A stretch of DNA of 64,000 nt from Tetragenococcus osmophilus (GTDB lineage Bacteria > Bacillota > Bacilli > Lactobacillales > Enterococcaceae), in contig NZ_CP027783.1 of NCBI RefSeq assembly GCF_003795125.1, positions 992,001 through 1,056,000 on the forward strand, in the 5' to 3' direction. The notes beneath the pieces were generated by a model. That model was not told where the DNA came from. It ran no database searches and saw only the letters and a program-made list of their open reading frames with translations. Numbering within the stretch: position 1 is the stretch's first letter; each line of letters opens with the position of its first letter. This document shows positions 9,696 through 18,056 of this stretch, piece after piece. Both the position numbers and the translations under genes were made by a program.

Positions 9696-10707
9696 TTTAC
9701 AGTTATTTTGGTTTATTTTAATCGGCGTTTTATTTGCTGGCTTTTTCTTTTTAGAAGGTTTTGACTTTGGTGTTGGGATGTCAGTACAAACACTGGCAAA
9801 AAACGATAAAGAACAAGACCAAGTGATACAAACTATTGGGCCCGTTTGGGACGGAAATGAAGTATGGTTGATCTCTGCTGGAGGAGCGATGTTTGCTTCC
9901 TTTCCTATGTGGTATGCTTCATTATTTAGCGGCTACTATTTAATTTTATTTCTTATTTTATTTGGGTTAATTATTCGCGGAGTGTCTTTTGAGTTTCGTA
10001 GTGGCATGCCAGAAGAACGAAAATGGATCTGGAATTGGACTTTGACAATCGGAAGTTTTATTGTGCCTTTTTTCTTTGGTATCTTATTTATTAGTATGAT
10101 TCAAGGGATGCCTATGGACAGCAATGGCGACATGACAGCTGGATTTACGGATTATATTAATTTATTTTCTGTAGTTGGTGGAATTGCTTTGACCTTACTT
10201 TGTTATCTTCATGGGATGAATTACATTTCTTTAAAAACAACAGGGCCTATTCGTGAACGAGCCAAAAAATACGCTCGAGCATTGTATTGGGCTTTATATG
10301 CTGGCTTAATTGTATTTGCGGTACTACTTTATATTCAAACAGACTTTTTTGCTTTACATCCAGTTTCAACGAGTGTTTTATTAGGAGTAATGATCCTATT
10401 TACGGTAATTGCAAATTACTGCTCTTATATAAATAAAGAATTAGTCGCATTTCTAACCAGTGGCTTTACTTTGATTGCTTTAGTCGCACTTTTATTTACC
10501 GGGCTGTTTCCACGAGTACTAATTAGTTCCACGACTTCAGCAAATGATTTATTAATTGAAAGTGCGTCGTCTTCGCCATATACTTTAAAAATTATGAGCT
10601 ATACTGCGATTGGATTGCTTCCGTTTATTTTGGCTTATATTGCTTGGACATATTATATTTTCCGGAAACGTGTAAAACATACTGAGATTGCGGGGTATGG
10701 TGGATGA
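9688..10707 (+). CDS. cydB: Cytochrome bd quinol oxidase subunit II
   Basis: A 339-residue partner of CydA with the family N-terminus (FWFILIGVLFAGFFFLEGFDFGVG, given as a hydrophobic helix ending in the EGFDFG motif) and GPVWDGNEVWL near residue 52. About eight membrane helices are predicted. The start is the ATG at 9688, preceded by GGAGGTG. A frame-open extension to 9595 would run inside cydA and has no ribosome-binding site. The stop overlaps the next start as ATGA, which indicates translational coupling within the operon. Confidence 0.96.
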   Translation: MSSLQLFWFILIGVLFAGFFFLEGFDFGVGMSVQTLAKNDKEQDQVIQTIGPVWDGNEVWLISAGGAMFASFPMWYASLFSGYYLILFLILFGLIIRGVSFEFRSGMPEERKWIWNWTLTIGSFIVPFFFGILFISMIQGMPMDSNGDMTAGFTDYINLFSVVGGIALTLLCYLHGMNYISLKTTGPIRERAKKYARALYWALYAGLIVFAVLLYIQTDFFALHPVSTSVLLGVMILFTVIANYCSYINKELVAFLTSGFTLIALVALLFTGLFPRVLISSTTSANDLLIESASSSPYTLKIMSYTAIGLLPFILAYIAWTYYIFRKRVKHTEIAGYGG

Positions 10708-12422
10708 TCGATAAAGCCGTGATGGCGCTGCCGAATAGTAAAAAAGTGATGGGGATGCTTGCAGGACTTGCTGTTTTGCAAGCTCTCTTTGTTATTGGAC
10801 AAACGTATATGTTAACCTCAGTCATTACGCATTTGTGGAGTGGTGGATTTATCACCTCTCAACTGTTTGAAGTGGCGGGTTTTTTTGTAATTTTTTCGGC
10901 TCGTCACGGTGTTACTTTTCTACGCGATAAATTGTTAGATCATTATGCTGCAGAGCAAGCTAGCTATCTTCGTAAACAGTTACTGGAGAAAATTTTTCGC
11001 GTAGGTCCTAAAATTGTACAAAAGCAAGGTTCAGGAAATATGACAACTATGGCCTTAGATGGTATCGAACAAGTGGAAAATTATATTCATCTGATTTTTT
11101 CTAAAATGATGAATATGATGATCATTCCTTGGTTGATCTTAGCAGTTGTTTTTTACTTTGACACACAATCCGGCGTTATTTTGCTACTTATTTTCCCATT
11201 AATTATTATCTTTATGATTATTCTAGGTTATGCTGCTCAAACAAAAGCGAATAAGCAGTATAAAGCTTTCCAACTTTTATCTAATCATTTCATTGATTCT
11301 TTACGTGGTATTGATACTTTGAAAATGTTTGGTTTAAGTAAGAAATACGGGAAAAGTATTTATAATACTAGTGAAGAATTTCGTAAATCTACAATGAGTA
11401 CGTTAAAGATAGGAATCTTATCAACATTTGCGTTAGATTTTTTTACTACTTTGGCTGTGGCTATTGTGGCTGTTTTGTTAGGGTTGCGGTTAATTAATGG
11501 CGTACTTCCTCTTTTTCCTGCTTTAGCAGTGTTAATATTAGCTCCTGAGTATTTTTTACCTGTTAGAGAATTTGCTAATGACTATCATGCGACTCTCGAT
11601 GGGAAGAATGCGATGAGAGCCATCGATCAAGTACTTAAAGAGCCAGAAATGCAACAAGAGTCACTTGATTTGCCAACATGGGATGAAAATTCATGTTTGT
11701 CTATGGAAAATCTTACGGTCTCTTATGAAAACAAGCCAGTATTATCCCTTGATCTTTCAGTTAAGGGGCTGAAAAAAATTGGGATTATTGGAATGAGTGG
11801 TTCTGGAAAATCCACTTTGATTAATACACTAAGTGGGTTTTTGCAACCAGAGCAAGGGAAAGTTGAGTTAAATGATCAAGAGGTTGCCAATCTGGCCATT
11901 GAACAATGGCAAAAGCAGTTGATCTATATCCCTCAAGATCCTTATGTTTTTCAATTATCTTTAAGAGATAATTTAGCTTTTTATACCCCTGAAGCTACTG
12001 AAACTGATGTCCTAGAAGCAGTAAGGGTGGCTGGTTTAGATGAACTTGTAGCTGAACTTCCACTTGGTCTTGATACACCCTTAGGAAGCGGTGCACGTTC
12101 ATTAAGCGGTGGACAAGCGCAACGTATTGCTTTAGCTCGCGCGTTTTTGGATAAAAAACGCAAAATTTTAATGTTTGACGAACCAACGGCACATCTGGAC
12201 ATTGAAACAGAAGTTGAGTTAAAGGAGCGAATGTTGCCTTTAATGGAAGATCGATTAGTCTTTTTTGCTACTCATAGACTACATTGGATGCGTCAAATGG
12301 ATGAGATTATCGTGATTGATGATGGAGAAATTGTAGAAACGGGGACATTTACACAATTATCTGCCAAAAAAGGGTATTTTTACCGTTTAGCACAACAAAT
12401 GAGGGGGGAAGAAGATGCATAA
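10704..12422 (+). CDS. cydD: Thiol reductant ABC exporter subunit CydD (bd oxidase assembly)
   Basis: A 572-residue half-transporter: six transmembrane helices in the first 300 residues, then an ATPase domain with Walker A GMSGSGKST (about 369-377), signature LSGGQAQR and Walker B KILMFDEPT. CydDC heterodimers export cysteine/glutathione or otherwise support haem-d cytochrome assembly at the membrane. Naming of the two subunits is not consistent between species. The gene overlaps cydB (ATGA) and the following subunit by eight bases. Confidence 0.92.
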   Translation: MIDKAVMALPNSKKVMGMLAGLAVLQALFVIGQTYMLTSVITHLWSGGFITSQLFEVAGFFVIFSARHGVTFLRDKLLDHYAAEQASYLRKQLLEKIFRVGPKIVQKQGSGNMTTMALDGIEQVENYIHLIFSKMMNMMIIPWLILAVVFYFDTQSGVILLLIFPLIIIFMIILGYAAQTKANKQYKAFQLLSNHFIDSLRGIDTLKMFGLSKKYGKSIYNTSEEFRKSTMSTLKIGILSTFALDFFTTLAVAIVAVLLGLRLINGVLPLFPALAVLILAPEYFLPVREFANDYHATLDGKNAMRAIDQVLKEPEMQQESLDLPTWDENSCLSMENLTVSYENKPVLSLDLSVKGLKKIGIIGMSGSGKSTLINTLSGFLQPEQGKVELNDQEVANLAIEQWQKQLIYIPQDPYVFQLSLRDNLAFYTPEATETDVLEAVRVAGLDELVAELPLGLDTPLGSGARSLSGGQAQRIALARAFLDKKRKILMFDEPTAHLDIETEVELKERMLPLMEDRLVFFATHRLHWMRQMDEIIVIDDGEIVETGTFTQLSAKKGYFYRLAQQMRGEEDA

Positions 12423-14160
12423 TATTCCTTTATTTAAGGTATTAGCAAAGGATACCTGGGTTAAACCCTTTTTAAAACATTATAAGAGGACAATGATTGC
12501 TGCTTTATTATTAGGGTTTATGATGTTTTTTTGTGCGGGTGCTCTAATGTTTACTTCAGGATTTTTGATTAGTCGTTCTGCTTCTATCCCAGAAAATATA
12601 CTACTGGTTTATGTTCCGATCGTTTTAACTCGTGCTTTTGGTATTGGACGTCCTGTCTTTCGTTATATAGAACGTTTAGTTAGTCATAATTGGGTTTTGA
12701 AAATGACTTCGCAATTAAGGTTAAAATTATATAATACTTTAGAAAAAGATGCTGTCTTTTTTAAAAGACGGTATTCTTTAGGGGATATTTTGGGCTTACT
12801 AGCAGAAGATATTAATCATATACAAAATCTTTATTTGCGCACAATTTTTCCAACGATTATTGCTTGGATTTTATACGTCTTTTTGGTGATTGGTTTAGGC
12901 GTATTTTCTATTCCATTTGCTTTCTTGATGGCGTTAATGCTTTTTGGAATTATTTTTGTGTTACCTCTATGGTCAGTAGTTGTTAATGGCGCAAGACAAG
13001 AAAAAGAAAAGCAATTGAAAAATGAGTTGTATTCGGAACTAACGGATAATGTTATCGGTGTTTCTGACTGGATTTTTAGCCAACGAGGGCAAGAATACGT
13101 AAGTTGGCATGATCAAGTAGAAAAGAAACTACAAGATACACAAGCTAGCTTGCGTAAATTCAACCGTCGCCGTGATTTTATACTACAAGTGATTATAGGG
13201 CTTATTGTCGTTGCCTTATTATTTTGGACAAGCCAGCAGTTTATAGGCGATCATGGCGGAGCTGCTAACTGGATCGCAGCTTTTGTTTTAAGCGTATTTC
13301 CTTTAGCTGATGCTTTTAGTGGCTTACCAGATGCTGCTCAAGAGACAAATATTTATAAAGATTCGATAAAACGTTTGAACGATTTGCCAATAATTTCTGA
13401 GAATTCAACTAAAAAAGTCCCAGAAGGACCGTTAGATATTGAAATTCAACATCTTGTTTTTCAATATGAAAAAGATAGTCGTAAGGTGCTCAATGATATA
13501 AGTTTGTCTATTCCACAGGGAGAAAAGTTAGCTATTTTAGGCCGTAGTGGCTCAGGAAAAAGTACTTTAGCCTCGTTAATTCGGGGAGATTTAACCCCTA
13601 CTAATGGGAATGTTGTACTGGCAGGCATTGCAACTGAGCAAATAGGCGATGAAATTTCTGAATATATTGGCGTGATTCAACAAACTCCTTATCTGTTCCA
13701 TACAACAATTTTAAATAATTTGCGTATTGGTAATGAACAAGCTGAGGTTGCTGAGGTATGGGAAGTACTGAAAAGAGTGGGTTTAGAACAATTAGTAGAA
13801 AACTTACCGGATGGACTAAACACCATGGTAGATGAAGCCGGTTTGCGTTTTTCTGGAGGAGAACGTCATCGGATGGCATTAGCAAGGATCTTATTAAAAG
13901 ATGTTCCTATTGTTTTGTTGGATGAACCTACAGTAGGTTTGGATCCAATAACGGAACAGGCATTAATCGATACCTTTTTTGAACAATTGAGTGAAAAAAC
14001 AATTATTTGGATCACTCACCATTTACAAGGAATTGAGAAAATGCAACGGGTAGTGTTTATTGAAGATGGACAGCTAGAAATGTCAGGTTCACCTTTTGAA
14101 CTAGCTAAAAGTAATCCGCGGTATCAAAAGTTAAAAGCGATTGATGAAGGCCGCGTCTAA
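12415..14160 (+). CDS. cydC: Thiol reductant ABC exporter subunit CydC
   Basis: The second half-transporter of the pair, 581 residues: six N-terminal membrane helices and a nucleotide-binding domain with Walker A GRSGSGKST (about 376-384), signature FSGGERHRMALAR and Walker B PIVLLDEPT. It should pair with the preceding subunit. It is the last gene of cydABCD and is followed by a strong terminator. The AGGGGGGAAG ribosome-binding site lies inside the end of cydD. Confidence 0.92.
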   Translation: MHNIPLFKVLAKDTWVKPFLKHYKRTMIAALLLGFMMFFCAGALMFTSGFLISRSASIPENILLVYVPIVLTRAFGIGRPVFRYIERLVSHNWVLKMTSQLRLKLYNTLEKDAVFFKRRYSLGDILGLLAEDINHIQNLYLRTIFPTIIAWILYVFLVIGLGVFSIPFAFLMALMLFGIIFVLPLWSVVVNGARQEKEKQLKNELYSELTDNVIGVSDWIFSQRGQEYVSWHDQVEKKLQDTQASLRKFNRRRDFILQVIIGLIVVALLFWTSQQFIGDHGGAANWIAAFVLSVFPLADAFSGLPDAAQETNIYKDSIKRLNDLPIISENSTKKVPEGPLDIEIQHLVFQYEKDSRKVLNDISLSIPQGEKLAILGRSGSGKSTLASLIRGDLTPTNGNVVLAGIATEQIGDEISEYIGVIQQTPYLFHTTILNNLRIGNEQAEVAEVWEVLKRVGLEQLVENLPDGLNTMVDEAGLRFSGGERHRMALARILLKDVPIVLLDEPTVGLDPITEQALIDTFFEQLSEKTIIWITHHLQGIEKMQRVVFIEDGQLEMSGSPFELAKSNPRYQKLKAIDEGRV

Positions 14161-14173
14161 AAAATCTCCTTAT

Positions 14174-14210
14174 AAAGGTCGGAAAGAAAGTAATCTTTCT
14201 GACCTTTTTG
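14174..14210 (+). terminator. Terminator of cydABCD
   Basis: AAAGGTCGGAAAG pairs with CTTTCTGACCTTT around a short AT loop, followed by TTTTTG. Confidence 0.85.
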
Positions 14211-14345
14211 TTATTTATTTTAAAAATGCTTTATCAAAAAAGGCGTGGGAGGGTTTAAAAAAAACGCATGAAGGAAATTTCATGTTTTTTTATATTGACA
14301 GTTATCTTTCTCTTTGCTAAATTATTTAATGACAAATCGAAACAA

Positions 14346-14371
14346 TTTCGTTTTGTATAAATGAAACGAAA
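14346..14371. promoter_or_regulatory. Perfect 8-bp dyad overlapping a -10-like sequence
   Basis: TTTCGTTT (14346-14353) and AAACGAAA (14364-14371) flank a 10-bp centre containing TATAAAT. A second small dyad (CGAAA/TTTCG) overlaps its left arm. Placement before the small protein and zinc-lipoprotein genes suggests an operator. It does not match the AdcR box (TTAACYRGTTAA), so the regulator is unknown. Confidence 0.4.
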
Positions 14372-14433
14372 AGAAGTAAGGCAGGGTTAATCAACTGTTG
14401 TCTGAACAAGTGAATGGTTTAAAGGAGGATATA

Positions 14434-14556
14434 GTGGAAAAAATAGATGTAAGTAGTGCTTATAGAAGGTTGAAAAGTCCAAATATTAAGACGAGGAAAC
14501 GAGCGTTAAAAATTATCCAAATCTACAAACGCAATAAAAATAAATTAACTTTATAA
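14434..14556 (+). CDS. Small basic protein (40 residues), possible metal-homeostasis peptide
   Basis: A 40-codon frame starts with GTG and has a near-ideal AAAGGAGG ribosome-binding site. The product is strongly basic (R/K-rich, for example RRLKSPNIKTRKRALKII) and probably helical. It has no signal peptide or membrane segment. It ends 10 bases before the zinc-lipoprotein start, with a GGAG between them, so the two are probably co-transcribed. I recall similar short Lactobacillales proteins annotated as putative metal homeostasis proteins, but cannot check this. Its function is unknown. Confidence 0.7.
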   Translation: MEKIDVSSAYRRLKSPNIKTRKRALKIIQIYKRNKNKLTL

Positions 14557-14566
14557 GGAGAGAAAA

Positions 14567-15523
14567 ATGAAAAAGAAAATTTGGTTAACACTAATTACCC
14601 TATTTGTTGGTGGTGTATTAACCGCTTGTGGTAGTAATTCTGGTAATGAGAGCGCAAGTGAAGATAACGGAGAAAAGCTGTCAGTGATCATTACGTTTTA
14701 CCCAATATATGATTTTACCCAAAATATTGTGGGGGAAGAAGGCGACGTTGATTTATTGATTCCAGCAGGCACAGAACCTCATGATTTTGAACCTTCCGCA
14801 AAACAAATCGCTCAAATGCAAGAGGCCGATGCTTTTGTTTATCACGATGAAAATATGGAAACATGGGTCCCAGACACAGTTGAAGGATGGGAAGATGGAA
14901 GCCCAAATGTTATTAAAGGGACAGAAGATATTCAATTAATGTCAGGAAGTGAGGAGCATGATCATGAGGAAGATGAAGAACATGATCATTCACATGAATA
15001 CGATCCTCATACTTGGATAGACCCTAAATTGGCTATTAAAGAAGTTGAAGCTATTCGTGATCAGTTAAGTCAAGATTATCCTGATAGGAAGGAAGCTTTT
15101 GAAGAAAACGCAGAAAATTATATAAATGAACTAGAAGATTTAGACCAAGAATATGAAACAGGTTTATCCGATGCACAACAAAAAAGTTTTGTTACTCAAC
15201 ATGCGGCTTTTGCTTATTTGGCCGAAGAGTATGGTTTAAATCAAGTTTCTATTTCAGGTTTATCGCCAGATGAAGAACCTAGTCCAGAGCGGTTAGCAGA
15301 ATTGAAAGATTACGTAGAAGAACATGATATCGATTATGTTTATTTTGAAGAAAATGCTTCTGATAAAATAGCTAAAACCTTAGCTGATGAAGTAGGGGTT
15401 GAATTAGAAGTCTTAAATCCGTTAGAAAGTTTAACAGATGAGCAAATGGACAACGGAGAAGATTATGTTTCTGTAATGCGTGATAATTTAAAAGCTTTAG
15501 AAAAAACTACTAATGAAGAATAA
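14567..15523 (+). CDS. Zinc-binding lipoprotein of an ABC transporter (AdcA/ZnuA type)
   Basis: A 318-residue exported solute-binding protein of the cluster A-I (ZnuA/TroA) family. A lipoprotein signal peptide ends in the lipobox LTAC (Cys21). Metal-site features are the GTEPHDFEPS region (His near residue 71), an acidic His-rich loop EEHDHEEDEEHDHSH (about 130-145) typical of zinc rather than manganese binders, and YDPHTWIDP just after it. It delivers zinc to an AdcBC-type permease, but no permease or ATPase gene adjoins it. It lacks the C-terminal ZinT-like domain of full-length AdcA (about 500 residues). The mature part is very acidic. Confidence 0.9.
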   Translation: MKKKIWLTLITLFVGGVLTACGSNSGNESASEDNGEKLSVIITFYPIYDFTQNIVGEEGDVDLLIPAGTEPHDFEPSAKQIAQMQEADAFVYHDENMETWVPDTVEGWEDGSPNVIKGTEDIQLMSGSEEHDHEEDEEHDHSHEYDPHTWIDPKLAIKEVEAIRDQLSQDYPDRKEAFEENAENYINELEDLDQEYETGLSDAQQKSFVTQHAAFAYLAEEYGLNQVSISGLSPDEEPSPERLAELKDYVEEHDIDYVYFEENASDKIAKTLADEVGVELEVLNPLESLTDEQMDNGEDYVSVMRDNLKALEKTTNEE

Positions 15524-15751
15524 AAAGCGAATTTGCTAACACTATTTAAAATACTTTGTGTACGAAGAATTCTAAATCCTTCATTAAAACAGCCTATTAT
15601 ATAATTGATTTTGTACTTCATGGCAAGTATTATAAAGTTAAACACATTGGCAATTAATTTTGGTTATAGATAGATAGGGCTACAGTAGAATTTGTAGTTA
15701 CTAACGTCTCCGTTTTCCCAGTGATTAAATTACCCAGGAGATGCGTGCATA

Positions 15752-16183
15752 TTGTTTAAAAAAGAGAAATTAAAAAAAATGAGTCGCAAAGCGCATATGA
15801 AAATAGGGGATGTGGTCATTATTGGTCTTCTAGTGATTGCATCTTTCCTTCCTGCTGTCATTTTTTATTTTCAGCAAGATCAAGGAGAAGCTGAAGAAAC
15901 AGCGCCAAAATATGCAGCTGTACGTATTGATGGACAAGAGGTTGATCGCTTTTCGCTCGATAAAGAAAATTCGGTTAAAAAAACTTACTATCCAGCAGAA
16001 GGTAAGTACAATATTGTGGAAGTTGAAGATGGACAAGCGCGTGTGAAAGAAGATAATAGCCCAGACCAAATTGCAGTAAGGACGGGTTGGATTTCTGAGC
16101 CAGGAGAGACAAGTATTTGTCTTCCACATAAATTGGTTATAGAAATTTATCAAGAAGGCGCAGAAGACACTTATATTTATTAA
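15752..16183 (+). CDS. Membrane-anchored NusG domain II protein (EetA-like)
   Basis: A 143-residue protein with one membrane segment near residues 22-41 (IGDVVIIGLLVIASFLPAVI) and an extracytoplasmic part resembling the NusG_II family, ending with conserved TGWISEPGETSICLPHKLVIEI. In the flavin-based extracellular electron transfer loci of Listeria and lactic acid bacteria a protein of this type is called EetA. It normally sits beside EetB, which is not present here. The start is uncertain. A TTG at 15752 has AGGAG 11 bases upstream; an ATG at 15779 has no good ribosome-binding site. The gene is isolated and converges on the oppA-like gene. Confidence 0.7.
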   Translation: MFKKEKLKKMSRKAHMKIGDVVIIGLLVIASFLPAVIFYFQQDQGEAEETAPKYAAVRIDGQEVDRFSLDKENSVKKTYYPAEGKYNIVEVEDGQARVKEDNSPDQIAVRTGWISEPGETSICLPHKLVIEIYQEGAEDTYIY

Positions 16184-16290
16184 AGAAAAAGAAAAATAAT
16201 AGTTATTCTGTAGGTGGATGGACAATCTGCCATTAGAAGAACCGATTTTCTATCAGTTAAAATTAGGAAGCTGGGAACTTAGAATAAGTA

Positions 16291-16366
16291 AAAACATCCG
16301 AACTATAGAGAGATTTCTTTTACGATTATTTATCGCAGATCTCATCGAATATAGCTCGGATGTTTT
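16291..16366. terminator. Long-loop inverted repeat between convergent genes
   Basis: AAAACATCCGA (16291-16301) pairs with TCGGATGTTTT (16356-16366), extended by an inner CTATA/TATAG after one mismatch. A loop of about 43 nt remains. It lies between the NusG-II gene and the oppA-like gene, which converge, and has A/T tracts on both outer sides. The architecture matches the repeat at 800-872, but the loop sequences differ. Confidence 0.5.
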
Positions 16367-16390
16367 ATTATTTAGAGAACATCTCCAGTT

Positions 16391-18034
16391 TTATTCATAA
16401 GTGGCATATTTAAAAATGGTAGAGGCTCCAAAATTAGGGTAGTAAATACCGTTTAGATTATCTTTGACTAACAAAGAACGTGTTTGTTGATACAATGGAA
16501 CAATGGCTGTATCTTCTTCTACTAACGCTTTCTCTGCGTCAATCATTGCTTCCCAACGTTTCTCTGGGTCATTACCGTAGTCATTAGTAATTTTGTCCAG
16601 GAGATCATCATATTTATCACTTTCATAATTTGTATTATTTGGTGAATGTAGTGATTCTAAATAAGTCATTGGATCTTGGTAATCAGGCCCCCAACGTCCC
16701 ATAGCAAGTTCGTAATCGCCATCGCGAGTTAAATCAATTGAATTATTTAAAGGGACTGATTTGACTTCAAGATTTAAACCAGGAAGTGCTTCTTGTAATT
16801 GATACTGAACTGTTTCTGCTACTTTCTTTTCGTCATCTTCATCAGAAGTTAACAGCTCAATGGTGATTTCATCTCCGATTTCTTCTTTAGCTTTGTCCCA
16901 ATGTTCTTTGGCTTTTTTCTCATCTGTTTTCATTAAATCTCCAGCATCTTCACGAAAATCTGCTTCGGTTTCTGGATTTTTTACAAAGTCTTTTGGAATA
17001 TAGCCGTAACTAGCTGTAGAACCATCTGCTAATACATCATCAACAATCCCTTCTTTATCAATAGCATAAGCTACAGCCTTTCGAACATCACTGTTGGCAA
17101 AGATAGTATCTTCATTATTTGATTTTTGATTCATTTTAAAATAGAACACTTTTGAATCTGGTACTTTTTCTAAGTTGGGATTATTTTCGTTTTGTTTAAC
17201 ATGTTCACCAAAGATTTCTGCTAAATCAAGTTCATCGCTTTGGAATAAGTTAAAGGCAGTTCCTGCTTCTTTGATGACATCCACATGAACTTCATCTAAT
17301 TTTACTTTATCCGTATCGTAGTACTCTGGATTTCTTTCTAAGTCCCATTCCATAGAGGATTGATCCCAATTTTTCATAGTAAAAGCGCCATTGGATAGAA
17401 TTTTTTCACTATCATTTCCGTACTCTTTTCCATATTCTTCAACAAATTCTTCATTTTGTGGGAAAAATGGAGGGAAAGTCATCAGAGAAGTAAAATAAGG
17501 AACTGGTTTTTCTAATTGAACTTCTAACTCTTTATCACTAACAGCTTTAACACCTAGTTCTTCAGGGTCCGCTCCATCATTAATAATTCCAGAACCATTT
17601 TCAACTGTTCCATCGAGTAAAAACATGTAGTTTGCTTCATTTTCTGGGCTTGCTAGTCTTTGCCAAGCATAAACAAAATCATCTGCAGTGACTGGGTCCC
17701 CATTACTCCAATTGGCATCATCTCGTAGTTGAATTGTGTAGGTTTTTCCATCTTCAGAAACTTCCGGCATCTCTTTGGCTACTGCTGGTACAACTTCATT
17801 ATCCTGGTCAATCCTATACAATCCTTCAAAAACATGAACTTGCGCATTGATACTTGCGGTATCTTGTGTAACTAATGTATTCATAGAGGCGACTTCATTG
17901 GTTTCCATCAGATTAACTGTTTGTTCATTTCCATTTCCTGAACTAGCATTTTCTGTATCTTGCCCAGTTGTACAACCAACAAGGATGATACTCATCATAA
18001 AACTAATACAACCCCATACCATTTTCTTTTTCAT
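16391..18034 (-). CDS. Oligopeptide-binding lipoprotein (OppA/DtpA type)
   Basis: A 547-residue cluster C (SBP family 5) solute-binding protein. The lipoprotein signal ends at LVGC (Cys21) and is followed by the family signature region LRDDANWSNGDPVTADDFVYAWQRL, given here as the NWSNGDPVTADDFVYAW core near residue 108. It presents peptides to an Opp/Dpp permease, but no permease genes adjoin it. The protein is rich in Asp and Glu. The start ATG has an AGGGGGAG ribosome-binding site. It is second in a two-gene unit behind a transglutaminase-like gene, 22 bases away. Confidence 0.9.
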   Translation of the reverse strand: MKKKMVWGCISFMMSIILVGCTTGQDTENASSGNGNEQTVNLMETNEVASMNTLVTQDTASINAQVHVFEGLYRIDQDNEVVPAVAKEMPEVSEDGKTYTIQLRDDANWSNGDPVTADDFVYAWQRLASPENEANYMFLLDGTVENGSGIINDGADPEELGVKAVSDKELEVQLEKPVPYFTSLMTFPPFFPQNEEFVEEYGKEYGNDSEKILSNGAFTMKNWDQSSMEWDLERNPEYYDTDKVKLDEVHVDVIKEAGTAFNLFQSDELDLAEIFGEHVKQNENNPNLEKVPDSKVFYFKMNQKSNNEDTIFANSDVRKAVAYAIDKEGIVDDVLADGSTASYGYIPKDFVKNPETEADFREDAGDLMKTDEKKAKEHWDKAKEEIGDEITIELLTSDEDDEKKVAETVQYQLQEALPGLNLEVKSVPLNNSIDLTRDGDYELAMGRWGPDYQDPMTYLESLHSPNNTNYESDKYDDLLDKITNDYGNDPEKRWEAMIDAEKALVEEDTAIVPLYQQTRSLLVKDNLNGIYYPNFGASTIFKYATYE

Positions 18035-18056
18035 TGAAGCTCCCCCTTTTTTTAAC

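Noticed and set aside
15830-16225. 131-codon reverse ORF opposite the NusG-II gene
   Set aside because: Shadow of the forward gene; product rich in Phe/Asn/Tyr as expected of antisense AT-rich DNA.
16218-16400. 60-codon forward ORF in the convergent interval
   Set aside because: It runs through the long inverted repeat at 16291-16366 and has no convincing ribosome-binding site spacing or homology.
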